This document shows positions 50,862 to 59,358 of a stretch of DNA of 64,000 nucleotides, piece after piece. A model generated the notes under the pieces. The model was not told the DNA's origin and made no database searches. It was given only the letters and a program-made list of their open reading frames with translations. The position numbers and the translations under genes were made by a program. Position 1 is the first letter of the stretch. Every line of letters starts with the position of its first letter. Origin of the DNA: JARRPM01 sp963765545 (GTDB lineage: Bacteria; Pseudomonadota; Gammaproteobacteria; Pseudomonadales; Halieaceae); the NCBI GenBank assembly GCA_963765545.1, contig CAVXWW010000004.1, positions 2,232,001-2,296,000 on the forward strand, given 5' to 3'.

Positions 50862-52526
50862 TTAAGAGTTCTGCTGATACACATGCACATCGCGCTGCGG
50901 AAACGGGATTGAAATACCCTCCCGATCGAAACGCATCTTGACCTCGCGGGTGATATCCCAGTAGACCTCCCAGTAATCCGCGGTTGCGGTCCAGGGCCGC
51001 ACCACGAAGTTGACAGAAGAGTCGCCCAGCTTGTGCAGGCGTATGTTGGGTTCAGGCTCGGCAAGTACCTTATCGTGTGACTCTACGATGTCCCTGAGTA
51101 TCCGCTCTGTCTTTTCAATATCGTCGGTGTAGCTGATACCGAACTCCATGTCGACCCGGCGGGTTGCCTGGGCCGTGACATTCTTGATCACATCTCCCCA
51201 GATCTTGCTGTTGGGAATAACCAGGGTCTGGTTGTCAAAGGTAGTGATAGTGGTCGACACCAGGTTCATCTTTTTTACCAGGCCGGACGCGCCCGAAACC
51301 TCCACGAAGTCGTTCACGTCATAGGGGCGATAAAAAAGAATCATACCCCCTGCAGCGAAATTACCCAGGGTGTCCTGCAGTGCGAAGCCCACAATAAATC
51401 CCGCAACGCCCAGGCCAGCCAGCGCCGGCCCAAGGGAAATGCCTATCTGGGAGAGTGCCACCAGGATACCCACGAACATCACCAGAGCGCCGGAAGCAGA
51501 TACCAGGATATCTTTAAGCAGAACAGACAAGTTGGCAGAAGGTTTGTCCAGGGCAGATTTTATAAGGCGTTTTACCATGCGTGACAGGGCCCGGAATGCG
51601 AGAATCACCAGTACAAATACCAGAATATTGAACAAAATATTCGGCGCTTTCTCTATCACCGTATCTTTCGAAGTTTCCCAGCCCTCACCCACCGCCGCCA
51701 GGACAGCCTCGGTGTCGAACAGCCCAAGCGAAACGCCGCTGGTCTCGCGCAACAAAGCCGATCGGTACGATACCGTGTCCATTTCCAGCCTCGCCATCAG
51801 CTTGAGCAGCGATTGCAGACGAGTGGTCTCTATGCCCTGCTCGATCCTGATCTCGTTGGCAGCAGATTGAAGGCCGGTATTGGCTGGATCAGCCGCTGAC
51901 TTCGTCTTTATTTGCCGCAATGTCGCGGCGAGCAATTCAATACGCCCGGAAAGTTTTTCGGCATACTGATAAAGCAGAGTCTCCGTGCGCTGCCGCAATT
52001 GATCGACGGACCCGCCCAGCGCTTCCCTGCTTTCGATCAAATTGACCAGGGCCGCGTAATAGCCTAGCCGCAGCCCCTCCAGACCGTGTCCATAGGCCTG
52101 TAAGGTATACACTTCGGGCTCGCCGGCTGCATCGATTAGAGTTTGATTAGTCTCTATACGCTCCTGTAGGCCTGCAAAACGCTGAAAAATGAAGGCATCC
52201 GCTCCGGCGATCTCTGCGCGCGAGCGCTTCATCATGACCTGGCGCTCTGGATCCTCATCCGGCAGGGAGGCAATCTGGCGCGCCAGCTTGGCGATATCGT
52301 CCATCAGTCGAATGCTGCGCTGGTCCAGGCGAAAAGCCAGCGCCTCCTGCTCCGATACAGCAGCTGTTTTCACCCTCTCGACTAACACCTTGAGCCCGGC
52401 TACACCTTTCTCGACGCGCTCAAATGCTTCATCCAGATCCTGGGATTCGGTTACGGTCTGGGCTACCAGTGGAAGGGCCGGAAGCAATACCAGCAGGATA
52501 ACTAGGGCATGGCGACTGAGATTCAT
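50862..52526 (-). CDS. MscS-family mechanosensitive channel with periplasmic coiled-coil domain
   Basis: 554 residues: signal peptide (LVILLVLLPALPLVAQ), a ~250-residue helical periplasmic region, a membrane part with NILFNILVFVLVILAFRAL and further helices, the MscS pore helix-like segment LAGLGVAGFIVGFALQDTLGNFAAGGMILFYRPYDVND, then the beta domain (DFVEVSGASGLVKKMNLVSTTI) and the C-terminal alpha/beta part. Such channels release solutes upon osmotic downshock; the large periplasmic domain places it near YjeP/YbdG-type variants in size, though exact class is unsure. Confidence 0.87.
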   Translation of the reverse strand: MNLSRHALVILLVLLPALPLVAQTVTESQDLDEAFERVEKGVAGLKVLVERVKTAAVSEQEALAFRLDQRSIRLMDDIAKLARQIASLPDEDPERQVMMKRSRAEIAGADAFIFQRFAGLQERIETNQTLIDAAGEPEVYTLQAYGHGLEGLRLGYYAALVNLIESREALGGSVDQLRQRTETLLYQYAEKLSGRIELLAATLRQIKTKSAADPANTGLQSAANEIRIEQGIETTRLQSLLKLMARLEMDTVSYRSALLRETSGVSLGLFDTEAVLAAVGEGWETSKDTVIEKAPNILFNILVFVLVILAFRALSRMVKRLIKSALDKPSANLSVLLKDILVSASGALVMFVGILVALSQIGISLGPALAGLGVAGFIVGFALQDTLGNFAAGGMILFYRPYDVNDFVEVSGASGLVKKMNLVSTTITTFDNQTLVIPNSKIWGDVIKNVTAQATRRVDMEFGISYTDDIEKTERILRDIVESHDKVLAEPEPNIRLHKLGDSSVNFVVRPWTATADYWEVYWDITREVKMRFDREGISIPFPQRDVHVYQQNS

Positions 52527-52664
52527 CGCGATAAAACCGTGGCAGTCATTTTGTTTCCTATTTTGGTACTGAGCCCATGCCTTCTGGGTACGCGTTCGAT
52601 AAGTCGTTTCAGCATTACGTGTACCATTCCATGTTCCACAATTTACAGAACCATCGCTGTTGTA

Positions 52665-54173
52665 TCAATTCAATCTCTGTACGTCTCCTGGCAACCAGCT
52701 TCGGTCAAAGAATGTTTCACCGGGGCCATACAAGCGCAGGTAGACAAACCACCCCTCTCCCGGACGCGTCTGCACCCAGTTAAGCTCGTTTACTCCGTCT
52801 GGTAACGTGGGCGAGAAGTGAAGATCAAAAGAGCCATCGCTGTTGGCTACCGCACCGTGGACATCACCCACCAACGGCCTGCCCAGCTCGTTCTGCACCT
52901 GTGAACGAGTTTCATTGTCGTAAACGGTTAGAGACCAGAACATTGAAGCAGGAACATCCCTGGGCAGGTGCACGGTGTAATGATTTTCACCGCTGAGCCA
53001 TTCACCCTTACCGTCCTGATAAGCGCCGACGTAGATCGAGCCCTGCCCAGGTGCTTGCAGGACCATGGCATTTGCTGTGCCGATGGCTTCGTAGGTAAAC
53101 CGGGTGCGCTCATCAATCACCAGATAATCGTCCGTGCGGAACCAGGGGTTGTCCAGCACAAAAAGCCACTTCCACTGTCGTTTCCCGGGAACAAGGTACA
53201 GCTGTTCTTTTGGTGAGCGAGATTGCCAACCAACAGTCTTCGCCATCGCTACACCTACAACGGCCGCTTCAGCCAGGATTCCCTGCATGCGCTCATCCGG
53301 CTTAAACTCTCGCCCGTGCGCAATGCCTAGAGTTTCCAGTGCTCCCAGCATCGCCATATCCTGTTCACGCGGCGGATTCAGATTGATATAACGCGCCAGC
53401 AACTCGAAATACTCAGGGCCCTTGGGAATCAGTGTGTCGTGCTTTTTGCCAGTAATATCTATAAATTTGGTTTCCGGCGGGTTGCCCGCTTGCGACAGAG
53501 GATACTGCTTCCACTGGCGCATCTGCTCGGCCAGTTGCGGCCAATCATCACGCGACTGGCCTACCGCGCGCACGTAAAACAGTACGAAGTTGGTATCGGC
53601 TTGCACTGTATGGTAGTGCGCCTTCGGCAGGGGTTCATCATAGTTCGGGGGCAAGACCAGAAAACGACCTCCGCGATTCTGTTCGGCTGAGAAAGGCCCA
53701 CCCAAATCAGTAAGCGGCTCCTGCCACAAATTATTCATGGTGCCCAACAAGCCTGCCGGCAGTTCCACCACCACGGGACCGTCCCGCAAGTCCAGCACGC
53801 CAGAGAGATACACTGTGTCCTGGTTACCTGTGAGTATCAGTTGTTGCTGTTCAGCCGAATTCGGTTGAATAACAACCGTATGGTTATTGGCGCCCTTACC
53901 TAACGTCGCCTGCACTGCCGAGGCATAGGAGACGAAAGGCATAGCCCAGAGATAGGCTTGTACCGCACGCTGGAAATCCAGCTCGTCATAGAGTTTTTCC
54001 ACCGTCGCTTCGGTAGGATAACCACTGGAAAACTCGAGCTCACCTATGCGGCTTTCAACCACACTGTTTGACCAGGCCGCGTTTGCAGCTGTCAGAACAA
54101 ACAGTAGTAGTACTTTGCTGGGATTGACCAAGGCCGATAATACCTGCTTGATGTAAGAAATGTTGTTCTCCAT
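52665..54173 (-). CDS. DUF1254/DUF1214 protein, copy A
   Basis: 502 residues from ATG 54173; upstream in-frame codons are outside the signal peptide (LLLFVLTAANAAWS). N-terminal DUF1254 part with LDFQRAVQAYLWAMPFVSYASA and QPNSAEQQQLILTGNQDTVYLSGVLDL; C-terminal DUF1214 part with YEAIGTANAMVLQ and PASMFWSLTVYDNETRS. Periplasmic, function unknown. GC content looks higher than in copies B and C, and it is longer in the middle, so it is the most divergent of the three. Last gene of the leftward block. Confidence 0.84.
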   Translation of the reverse strand: MENNISYIKQVLSALVNPSKVLLLFVLTAANAAWSNSVVESRIGELEFSSGYPTEATVEKLYDELDFQRAVQAYLWAMPFVSYASAVQATLGKGANNHTVVIQPNSAEQQQLILTGNQDTVYLSGVLDLRDGPVVVELPAGLLGTMNNLWQEPLTDLGGPFSAEQNRGGRFLVLPPNYDEPLPKAHYHTVQADTNFVLFYVRAVGQSRDDWPQLAEQMRQWKQYPLSQAGNPPETKFIDITGKKHDTLIPKGPEYFELLARYINLNPPREQDMAMLGALETLGIAHGREFKPDERMQGILAEAAVVGVAMAKTVGWQSRSPKEQLYLVPGKRQWKWLFVLDNPWFRTDDYLVIDERTRFTYEAIGTANAMVLQAPGQGSIYVGAYQDGKGEWLSGENHYTVHLPRDVPASMFWSLTVYDNETRSQVQNELGRPLVGDVHGAVANSDGSFDLHFSPTLPDGVNELNWVQTRPGEGWFVYLRLYGPGETFFDRSWLPGDVQRLN

Positions 54174-54272
54174 GGATATTCCGTCCGTTTTGTCCAGCTT
54201 GTTATCTCTGGATACTCGCAGGGCGACTGGATTCAACGAAAGCGCGACACAGCCTCCCCCCAATTTGATCAA

Positions 54273-55715
54273 TTACTCAACTTTAACAAGTGGCGGGCTA
54301 ACCCATTTGCCCTCAAGTGCTTCTGCTTTTGGACCATAAAGTCTCAGCACTGCGTAAAAAGGTCCATCGGGAGCGGGTAACCAGTTTGATTCCAGCTCTT
54401 TACCTGGAGAATCTTTTTGCACATAAAGGGTTAACGAGCCATCGTGATTCAAAGCAAACTGCTCCATCATAGGAGAATTAAGGAGATATCTGTTTAGAGG
54501 GTTATCTATAAGCAGCTGTGTTTTACCGTCATACATGGTCAGGGACCAGAATGCTGATACTGGTGGAAATTCAGCTTTTTTAAATGTCATTGTGTAGTTG
54601 TTTTTTGAGGCGTCCAATGGAGCATCCTCTGCATCTACCAAGTAGGTTGGGTAGATAGCTTCAGCACCTGAGTTTCCGTATATTCCCAACTGCGCACCAA
54701 CTGCACGAAGCATAAATAGCTCATCCAAATTGTAATTTTCTTTTGCACTTCCATTTAAAAAGTCTCTTGTACCAAATACTTTTGCACTTGCCAATGGATC
54801 TTTAGAAGCCTTAGCCCCAAAAGCTTTTATCGCAGCAAGACCCTCTTTAGCGCCTTCTTCTAAAGCTTCTTGAATCTCTGGAGAGAATTTTTTGATATCG
54901 AATTGACCATTACCGTCCAATCCAATCCTTGCAAACCTCTTCATAAGGGCTTGCTCTTCCTCCGGTGTTTTTACGAGCGTCAGCATAAAGTCCAAATAAG
55001 CAAATGACTGAGCGTTAAACTCCGCTCCTGCTTCCCACTTTGGAAAATGAATCGCTGCTGCTGCAGGGGGAGCGCTTGTGCCAAGAAAAGCACTTAGTGG
55101 CTCGACGTGATACCCCTCCTGAATTTCTTTCAGATTATCTATATCACTTGGATTAAAGAGTTGCGTGCGGTGAATGCTAAAAACAAATTGAGTTTCAGAG
55201 GGAACAACTTCTGTAATACCTTTTGGTACATCTCCCTTCCAATCAGGTCCTGTCAGGAGATATTTACCAGGAACATTCCCCGTTGCCACGGTACTGATAT
55301 AAGCAAAATTATGCGTATAGAGATCAATGAGTTGTACTTCATAAAACCGCTCCTCTTCTATCTCCGGGATAGTAAACACAACGGGTTCAGCTCTCAGATC
55401 TACCCATGTCATGCAATAAGGCGTATCTGAGTTTGGCGTAATAACAGCTCTGTCCTCAGGCGTGTATACTCTAGCCACACACCCTAGCTCGTTAAAATCT
55501 CCTTTATACTCCGGTGATCTTGTATCGACGGCATAGTCGTACATCGTTTTGTAGTTAAGGACTAAAGGAAAGCCGAAAATATAAGCCTCTTTGGAAATTT
55601 GGGTTGCTTCTTCTGGGGTAAGCGTTGCTTCTTTAGCGGCAGCATTAGAGTCTGACGAACAGCCTGATAATATTATTATTAAGCTGGCCAATGCTATTAA
55701 ATAACTCTTCATCAT
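54273..55715 (-). CDS. DUF1254/DUF1214 lipoprotein, copy B
   Basis: 480 residues from ATG 55715 (AAAGGA seven bases upstream); the ATG at 55736, which overlaps the upstream stop as ATGA, is the alternative. Lipobox ILSGC. DUF1254 features: ISKEAYIFGFPLVLNYKTMYDY and PNSDTPYCMTWVDLRAEPVVFTIP; DUF1214: PVSAFWSLTMYDGKTQLL and the closing NWLPAPDGPFYAVLRLYGP. AT-rich codon use. Next to copy C, which shares the same layout, so B and C are probably a recent pair relative to A. Confidence 0.85.
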   Translation of the reverse strand: MMKSYLIALASLIIILSGCSSDSNAAAKEATLTPEEATQISKEAYIFGFPLVLNYKTMYDYAVDTRSPEYKGDFNELGCVARVYTPEDRAVITPNSDTPYCMTWVDLRAEPVVFTIPEIEEERFYEVQLIDLYTHNFAYISTVATGNVPGKYLLTGPDWKGDVPKGITEVVPSETQFVFSIHRTQLFNPSDIDNLKEIQEGYHVEPLSAFLGTSAPPAAAAIHFPKWEAGAEFNAQSFAYLDFMLTLVKTPEEEQALMKRFARIGLDGNGQFDIKKFSPEIQEALEEGAKEGLAAIKAFGAKASKDPLASAKVFGTRDFLNGSAKENYNLDELFMLRAVGAQLGIYGNSGAEAIYPTYLVDAEDAPLDASKNNYTMTFKKAEFPPVSAFWSLTMYDGKTQLLIDNPLNRYLLNSPMMEQFALNHDGSLTLYVQKDSPGKELESNWLPAPDGPFYAVLRLYGPKAEALEGKWVSPPLVKVE

Positions 55716-55732
55716 TTTGTATCCTTTCGCTT

Positions 55733-57175
55733 TCATTTAGATATGGTGACTTTTGGCAGTACGTATAGCGGGTCAAGACTCTCTGGTTCTGGCCAATACA
55801 GCCTGGCTTGCAGCGAGAATTCTCCATCATATGCCGGCAACCAGTTAGACACTTTATCTTCTGAAGGCTTCTCTTTTTGAATGTAGATATCCAAGGAGCC
55901 GTCTTCATTGTATTGAAGGCCATCCGTAGCACTACTAATGACATACCGGTTAATAGAATTTTCTGTAAAAAGTTGTTCTGGCATTTTATACATAGAGAAA
56001 GACCAAAACGCTTTTACTGGCGGGAGTCTGTCTTTGGCGAAATGCAGAACATAGTTATGTTTGGAGCCATCAAGTGCATCACCATTTTCATCTATGGTTG
56101 TATCGGGGTAGAAAGCCTCCTCGAGATCATTCCCATAGAGTCCAAAATAGGCAGCCGCGGCACGGGTCAGGAATTTACCTTCCATCGCTTTTGGTGAGCC
56201 AAAGGCTCCTGAAACCTGCATCCATCCATCTACTACAGTACCCAGGTTTTTTGTTTCTGCTTCTATCTCTACCATTGCTTCATCAATAGCATCTTGCATA
56301 ATTTTCTTCGTTTCAGGGTCAATACTGTTCACATCAAAGGGAACATTGGCGCCAATACCGATTTTTGAAAAACGTTTCAAAAGCGCCTCTTCACTCGGAT
56401 TTGGCTTGACCAGCCCAAGTGAAAAATTGAGATAAGTTATGAACTCTACCGATCTGATTTCTTCAAGAGAATAGACAGGAAAATCCAATGGGGTTGACGC
56501 TTCAGGAGCTGGAGTTCCCATGTACTGACTCAGGGTCTCCACCTTATATTCATTCATAATTTTCTGAGCATTTTCTGCATCATCTGCAGAGTAGACTTGT
56601 GTGCGTGCTAAAGCCAAAAGAATGTTGGAATCTGTTTGTATAACCTTGGTTATCCCTTCAGGCTTTTCCCCACTCCAGTCAGGTCCCGCGATAAGATACT
56701 TACCCGCTTGAGACCCTGTTGCCCGCGTACCTACATAATCAACATTATGTGTGAATAGATCTATGAGTTGCCATGAGTAGTAACGATTATCAGAAATCGC
56801 TGGAACACTTAGAATCATTGGTTCCGCTCTTAAATCGAATATTACATTTGAATAGAATGTATCGTTATTTGGACGAACCATAACGGTATATTCCGGCCCA
56901 AGCAGAACCGCATTATGTGTTAGCTCATTAAAGGGTGCCTCATATACAGGGGAGTCTTCCCACACTTTTAGAACATAGATCATTTTGTAATTTTCCATCA
57001 TCGGATAGGCGTATATGTACGCTTCTCTGGTAATGGTTTTAAGTTCTTTAGTGGTAAGTTGTGCTTCCTTAGCGGTAGCTTCTGATACATAGCCCGATAA
57101 TATTAGGACCGAAAAGATGGCAAGGAAAAAGGTGAGAACTCGGCCTGCAAATAGACGGTTAAGCGTTTTTTCCAT
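55733..57175 (-). CDS. DUF1254/DUF1214 protein, copy C
   Basis: 480 residues, ATG 57175. Signal peptide VLTFFLAIFSVLILSG (no Cys at the lipobox position, ending GYVSEATA, so exported soluble unlike copy B). Same blocks as copy B: ITREAYIYAYPMMENYKMIY, RPNNDTFYSNVIFDLRAEPMILSVP, PVKAFWSFSMYKMPEQLF and NWLPAYDGEFSLQARLYWP. Role unknown; the family is often found beside alkylsulfatase-like or arylsulfatase genes, as here. AT-rich. Confidence 0.85.
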   Translation of the reverse strand: MEKTLNRLFAGRVLTFFLAIFSVLILSGYVSEATAKEAQLTTKELKTITREAYIYAYPMMENYKMIYVLKVWEDSPVYEAPFNELTHNAVLLGPEYTVMVRPNNDTFYSNVIFDLRAEPMILSVPAISDNRYYSWQLIDLFTHNVDYVGTRATGSQAGKYLIAGPDWSGEKPEGITKVIQTDSNILLALARTQVYSADDAENAQKIMNEYKVETLSQYMGTPAPEASTPLDFPVYSLEEIRSVEFITYLNFSLGLVKPNPSEEALLKRFSKIGIGANVPFDVNSIDPETKKIMQDAIDEAMVEIEAETKNLGTVVDGWMQVSGAFGSPKAMEGKFLTRAAAAYFGLYGNDLEEAFYPDTTIDENGDALDGSKHNYVLHFAKDRLPPVKAFWSFSMYKMPEQLFTENSINRYVISSATDGLQYNEDGSLDIYIQKEKPSEDKVSNWLPAYDGEFSLQARLYWPEPESLDPLYVLPKVTISK

Positions 57176-57240
57176 GGTTTATGTCTCCTAATTTTGGTCT
57201 CTATTGAATTTATACGGATTCAGGAAATTTCCAGGTGCCG

Positions 57241-57396
57241 TCAAGGATATCTTTCCGTTGCAGGCAGGAACTCCGGGACATCAGCAGCGTATTTCGGCTT
57301 TTGCGCTTTCTGCGCCAGTGCGAAAGTGGCATTTACCAGAACCAGCAATGCAAAAACAACGGGGAAAGTTCTTCCAGTGGTATTCAGTTTCTTTCC
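57241..57396 (-). pseudogene. signal-peptide remnant of a lost exported protein
   Basis: In the gap between copy C and the alkylsulfatase-like gene the minus strand reads KKLNTTGRTFPVVFALLVLV, then NATFALAQKAQKPKYAADVPEF and a stop at 57241. This looks like a clean signal peptide (cleavage after ALA) plus the first residues of an exported protein, but there is no start codon and the frame ends after about 50 residues. Possibly another member of the neighbouring DUF1254 family; the identity is a guess. Confidence 0.45.
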
Positions 57397-57429
57397 CCTG
57401 TCTTAACGGCAATGTTTTCCCTTCTAAAA

Positions 57430-59244
57430 TCAGCCTTCTAACGGCGGCACCAGATAGTTCTCTGTTGGTTCAAACTTGTCGAACATATCAAAGATCCCCG
57501 CCAGTTCTTTCTGGTCGCCCTCAACTTTCACTTTGCCGCTGGCAATAGCCTCGGCTAAAGGGGTTGAATTCAAATAGAGTTCCGCCCAGGTTTTGCCATC
57601 CATTTCCAACACAAAATCAGCCTTTTTCAGATAGTTTGAAGGCTCCGGTACAAATTCAACAACACCTCTTCTGATGTGCAGGGCAACTCTCTGGTCTTGC
57701 TGGTCGGTAAATACAAACTCAACAACCTTGTCGGTGCCTTTACTTTTATAAGGATCGATGTAAATTCGGTAGTAATCCACGAAGGTCGCTGGAGATCCCG
57801 CGATTGTTTCAGGGGAAGGAAGAATGACTAACGGCGCTTTGATTTTCCCTTCCAGTGCCAGAGCTTCGCTCGAGAGAAAGCCTCTTGAAATAGAGCCGGT
57901 TGTTCGGTAAGACAGTTGCCGTAAGATATCCGCCTTAAGTTGGCGTACTTCTTTATCATTTGTATCCAGCAAATATACGTTTTGAATAAGCTCAGCCGCC
58001 CACGCGAATTCCTTTTTATCATATGCTGCTCTAGTTGCCTTGATAACTTTCTTTTTACCGCCCATCAGGTCAACGGTGCGTAAAGCAGCTTCTTTAGGGG
58101 CAATCTTAAACAGCTTGGTACTGTCCCAGTCGAACCAACCAATAACATACTGATAGATTGCCTCGGGAAAGTGGACAGATTCCCCGTAGATCTGAAAATT
58201 CTCAGGTATTTCATTGAAGTGTGCAGGAATAGTGACGAAATGACGCAGCTCGTCAGGCCCCATTCCGCGCATAATTCCACGCAGGGTTTGATCGTAAGTA
58301 AAAGTAATCATGTCCATATAGAGCGTTAATGTTTCCATTACTTTCTCTTTGCCCACAAGCGCGCGTGCGTGCGTATTGAGCAGCATCTCAGGCTGTAAAT
58401 CCCGAATAACTTTTAAGCCATCACGCCAATCTAAAGGTGATCGGTAAACAGCTCCACGAAGGGAGTAGAGATTTGGGGTGCCAGGCCACAGAAAATTGTT
58501 CAAAACCGCTTTTTTCTCTGGCACCCAAACCGTCAGGTTGTAGTCATCGGACATATATTCTGTGAAAAATTGCAGCTTAACGCCTAGCAGTTCCAGTTCC
58601 TCACCATTTTCGACCGTCCTGGTGGCAGGTAAAAAGGCGGTAGGCTTCCCCATGTCCAGTTTGGCAGTAACACCTGCATCCGGACCTTCTTCTGGCAAGA
58701 GCAAGCCAAAATGTGACATTGTGCGGGCCGTCAGAATAGGACCGACCTCTGGAATGGCAGAGGGTATTCCTCCACTCTTGAGGGCATTATCAACTGTTTC
58801 ATTGAGCTTTGGATGGCCGATCACAAGTACATCCTCTGGATTGTCGACCAAAGCTCCCGCACCCATGGAATAGTGAGAGTGACTATAGATAATCACCTTG
58901 ATCGGCTTATCGCTGATGGTCTCAATGGCTTTACGTATATGCTCTGCTTCTTCCCGGGTGTCCCCGGTGTCGTAGACGATTAAGCCGTCATCCCCCTCAA
59001 TGACCGATGTATTGGCAAGAGAGTATCCACCGATAGACCAGACACCGTCGGCAACTTTGTCGATGGTGGGTTCCGTATAGCCGATTTGAGGGCCTATCGC
59101 TAACACATCTTCTCTGACTATGGCGCCATTCGGCGCTGTAACAAGCTTTACATCACCACCCATATAAGGAGATGTTGCCTGAGCGATGGCCGTCACAGCC
59201 ATGATCGGCAGCGCAACTATCATCTTCTGGATTTTCAATTTCAT
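57430..59244 (-). CDS. alkylsulfatase-like MBL-fold protein, copy 1, degenerate metal motif
   Basis: 604 residues: signal peptide (ending AIAQA), metallo-beta-lactamase fold, alkylsulfatase dimerisation domain (about 370-480, HFVTIPAHFNEIPENFQIYG, FAWAAELIQNVYLLD) and a SCP2-like C-terminal domain. The expected zinc motif HxHxDH reads H122-S-H124-Y-S-M, so the Asp and third His are missing. D92-T-G-D and the GKE loop (NTHARALVGKE, His kept) remain. SDS-type alkylsulfatases cleave sulfate esters in the periplasm; with this motif the activity is uncertain and a different reaction or one-metal site is possible. Confidence 0.82.
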   Translation of the reverse strand: MKLKIQKMIVALPIMAVTAIAQATSPYMGGDVKLVTAPNGAIVREDVLAIGPQIGYTEPTIDKVADGVWSIGGYSLANTSVIEGDDGLIVYDTGDTREEAEHIRKAIETISDKPIKVIIYSHSHYSMGAGALVDNPEDVLVIGHPKLNETVDNALKSGGIPSAIPEVGPILTARTMSHFGLLLPEEGPDAGVTAKLDMGKPTAFLPATRTVENGEELELLGVKLQFFTEYMSDDYNLTVWVPEKKAVLNNFLWPGTPNLYSLRGAVYRSPLDWRDGLKVIRDLQPEMLLNTHARALVGKEKVMETLTLYMDMITFTYDQTLRGIMRGMGPDELRHFVTIPAHFNEIPENFQIYGESVHFPEAIYQYVIGWFDWDSTKLFKIAPKEAALRTVDLMGGKKKVIKATRAAYDKKEFAWAAELIQNVYLLDTNDKEVRQLKADILRQLSYRTTGSISRGFLSSEALALEGKIKAPLVILPSPETIAGSPATFVDYYRIYIDPYKSKGTDKVVEFVFTDQQDQRVALHIRRGVVEFVPEPSNYLKKADFVLEMDGKTWAELYLNSTPLAEAIASGKVKVEGDQKELAGIFDMFDKFEPTENYLVPPLEG

Positions 59245-59358
59245 TTTTCGATTAACCTCAAACTAAATAGTTAAACTTTTGGGAGACTGAATTTTCTTGT
59301 TAGCCTCCCTTTTTCGACAATATCGGCCCAGTCTTACAGGTCTATATCCCTCTGGTTT

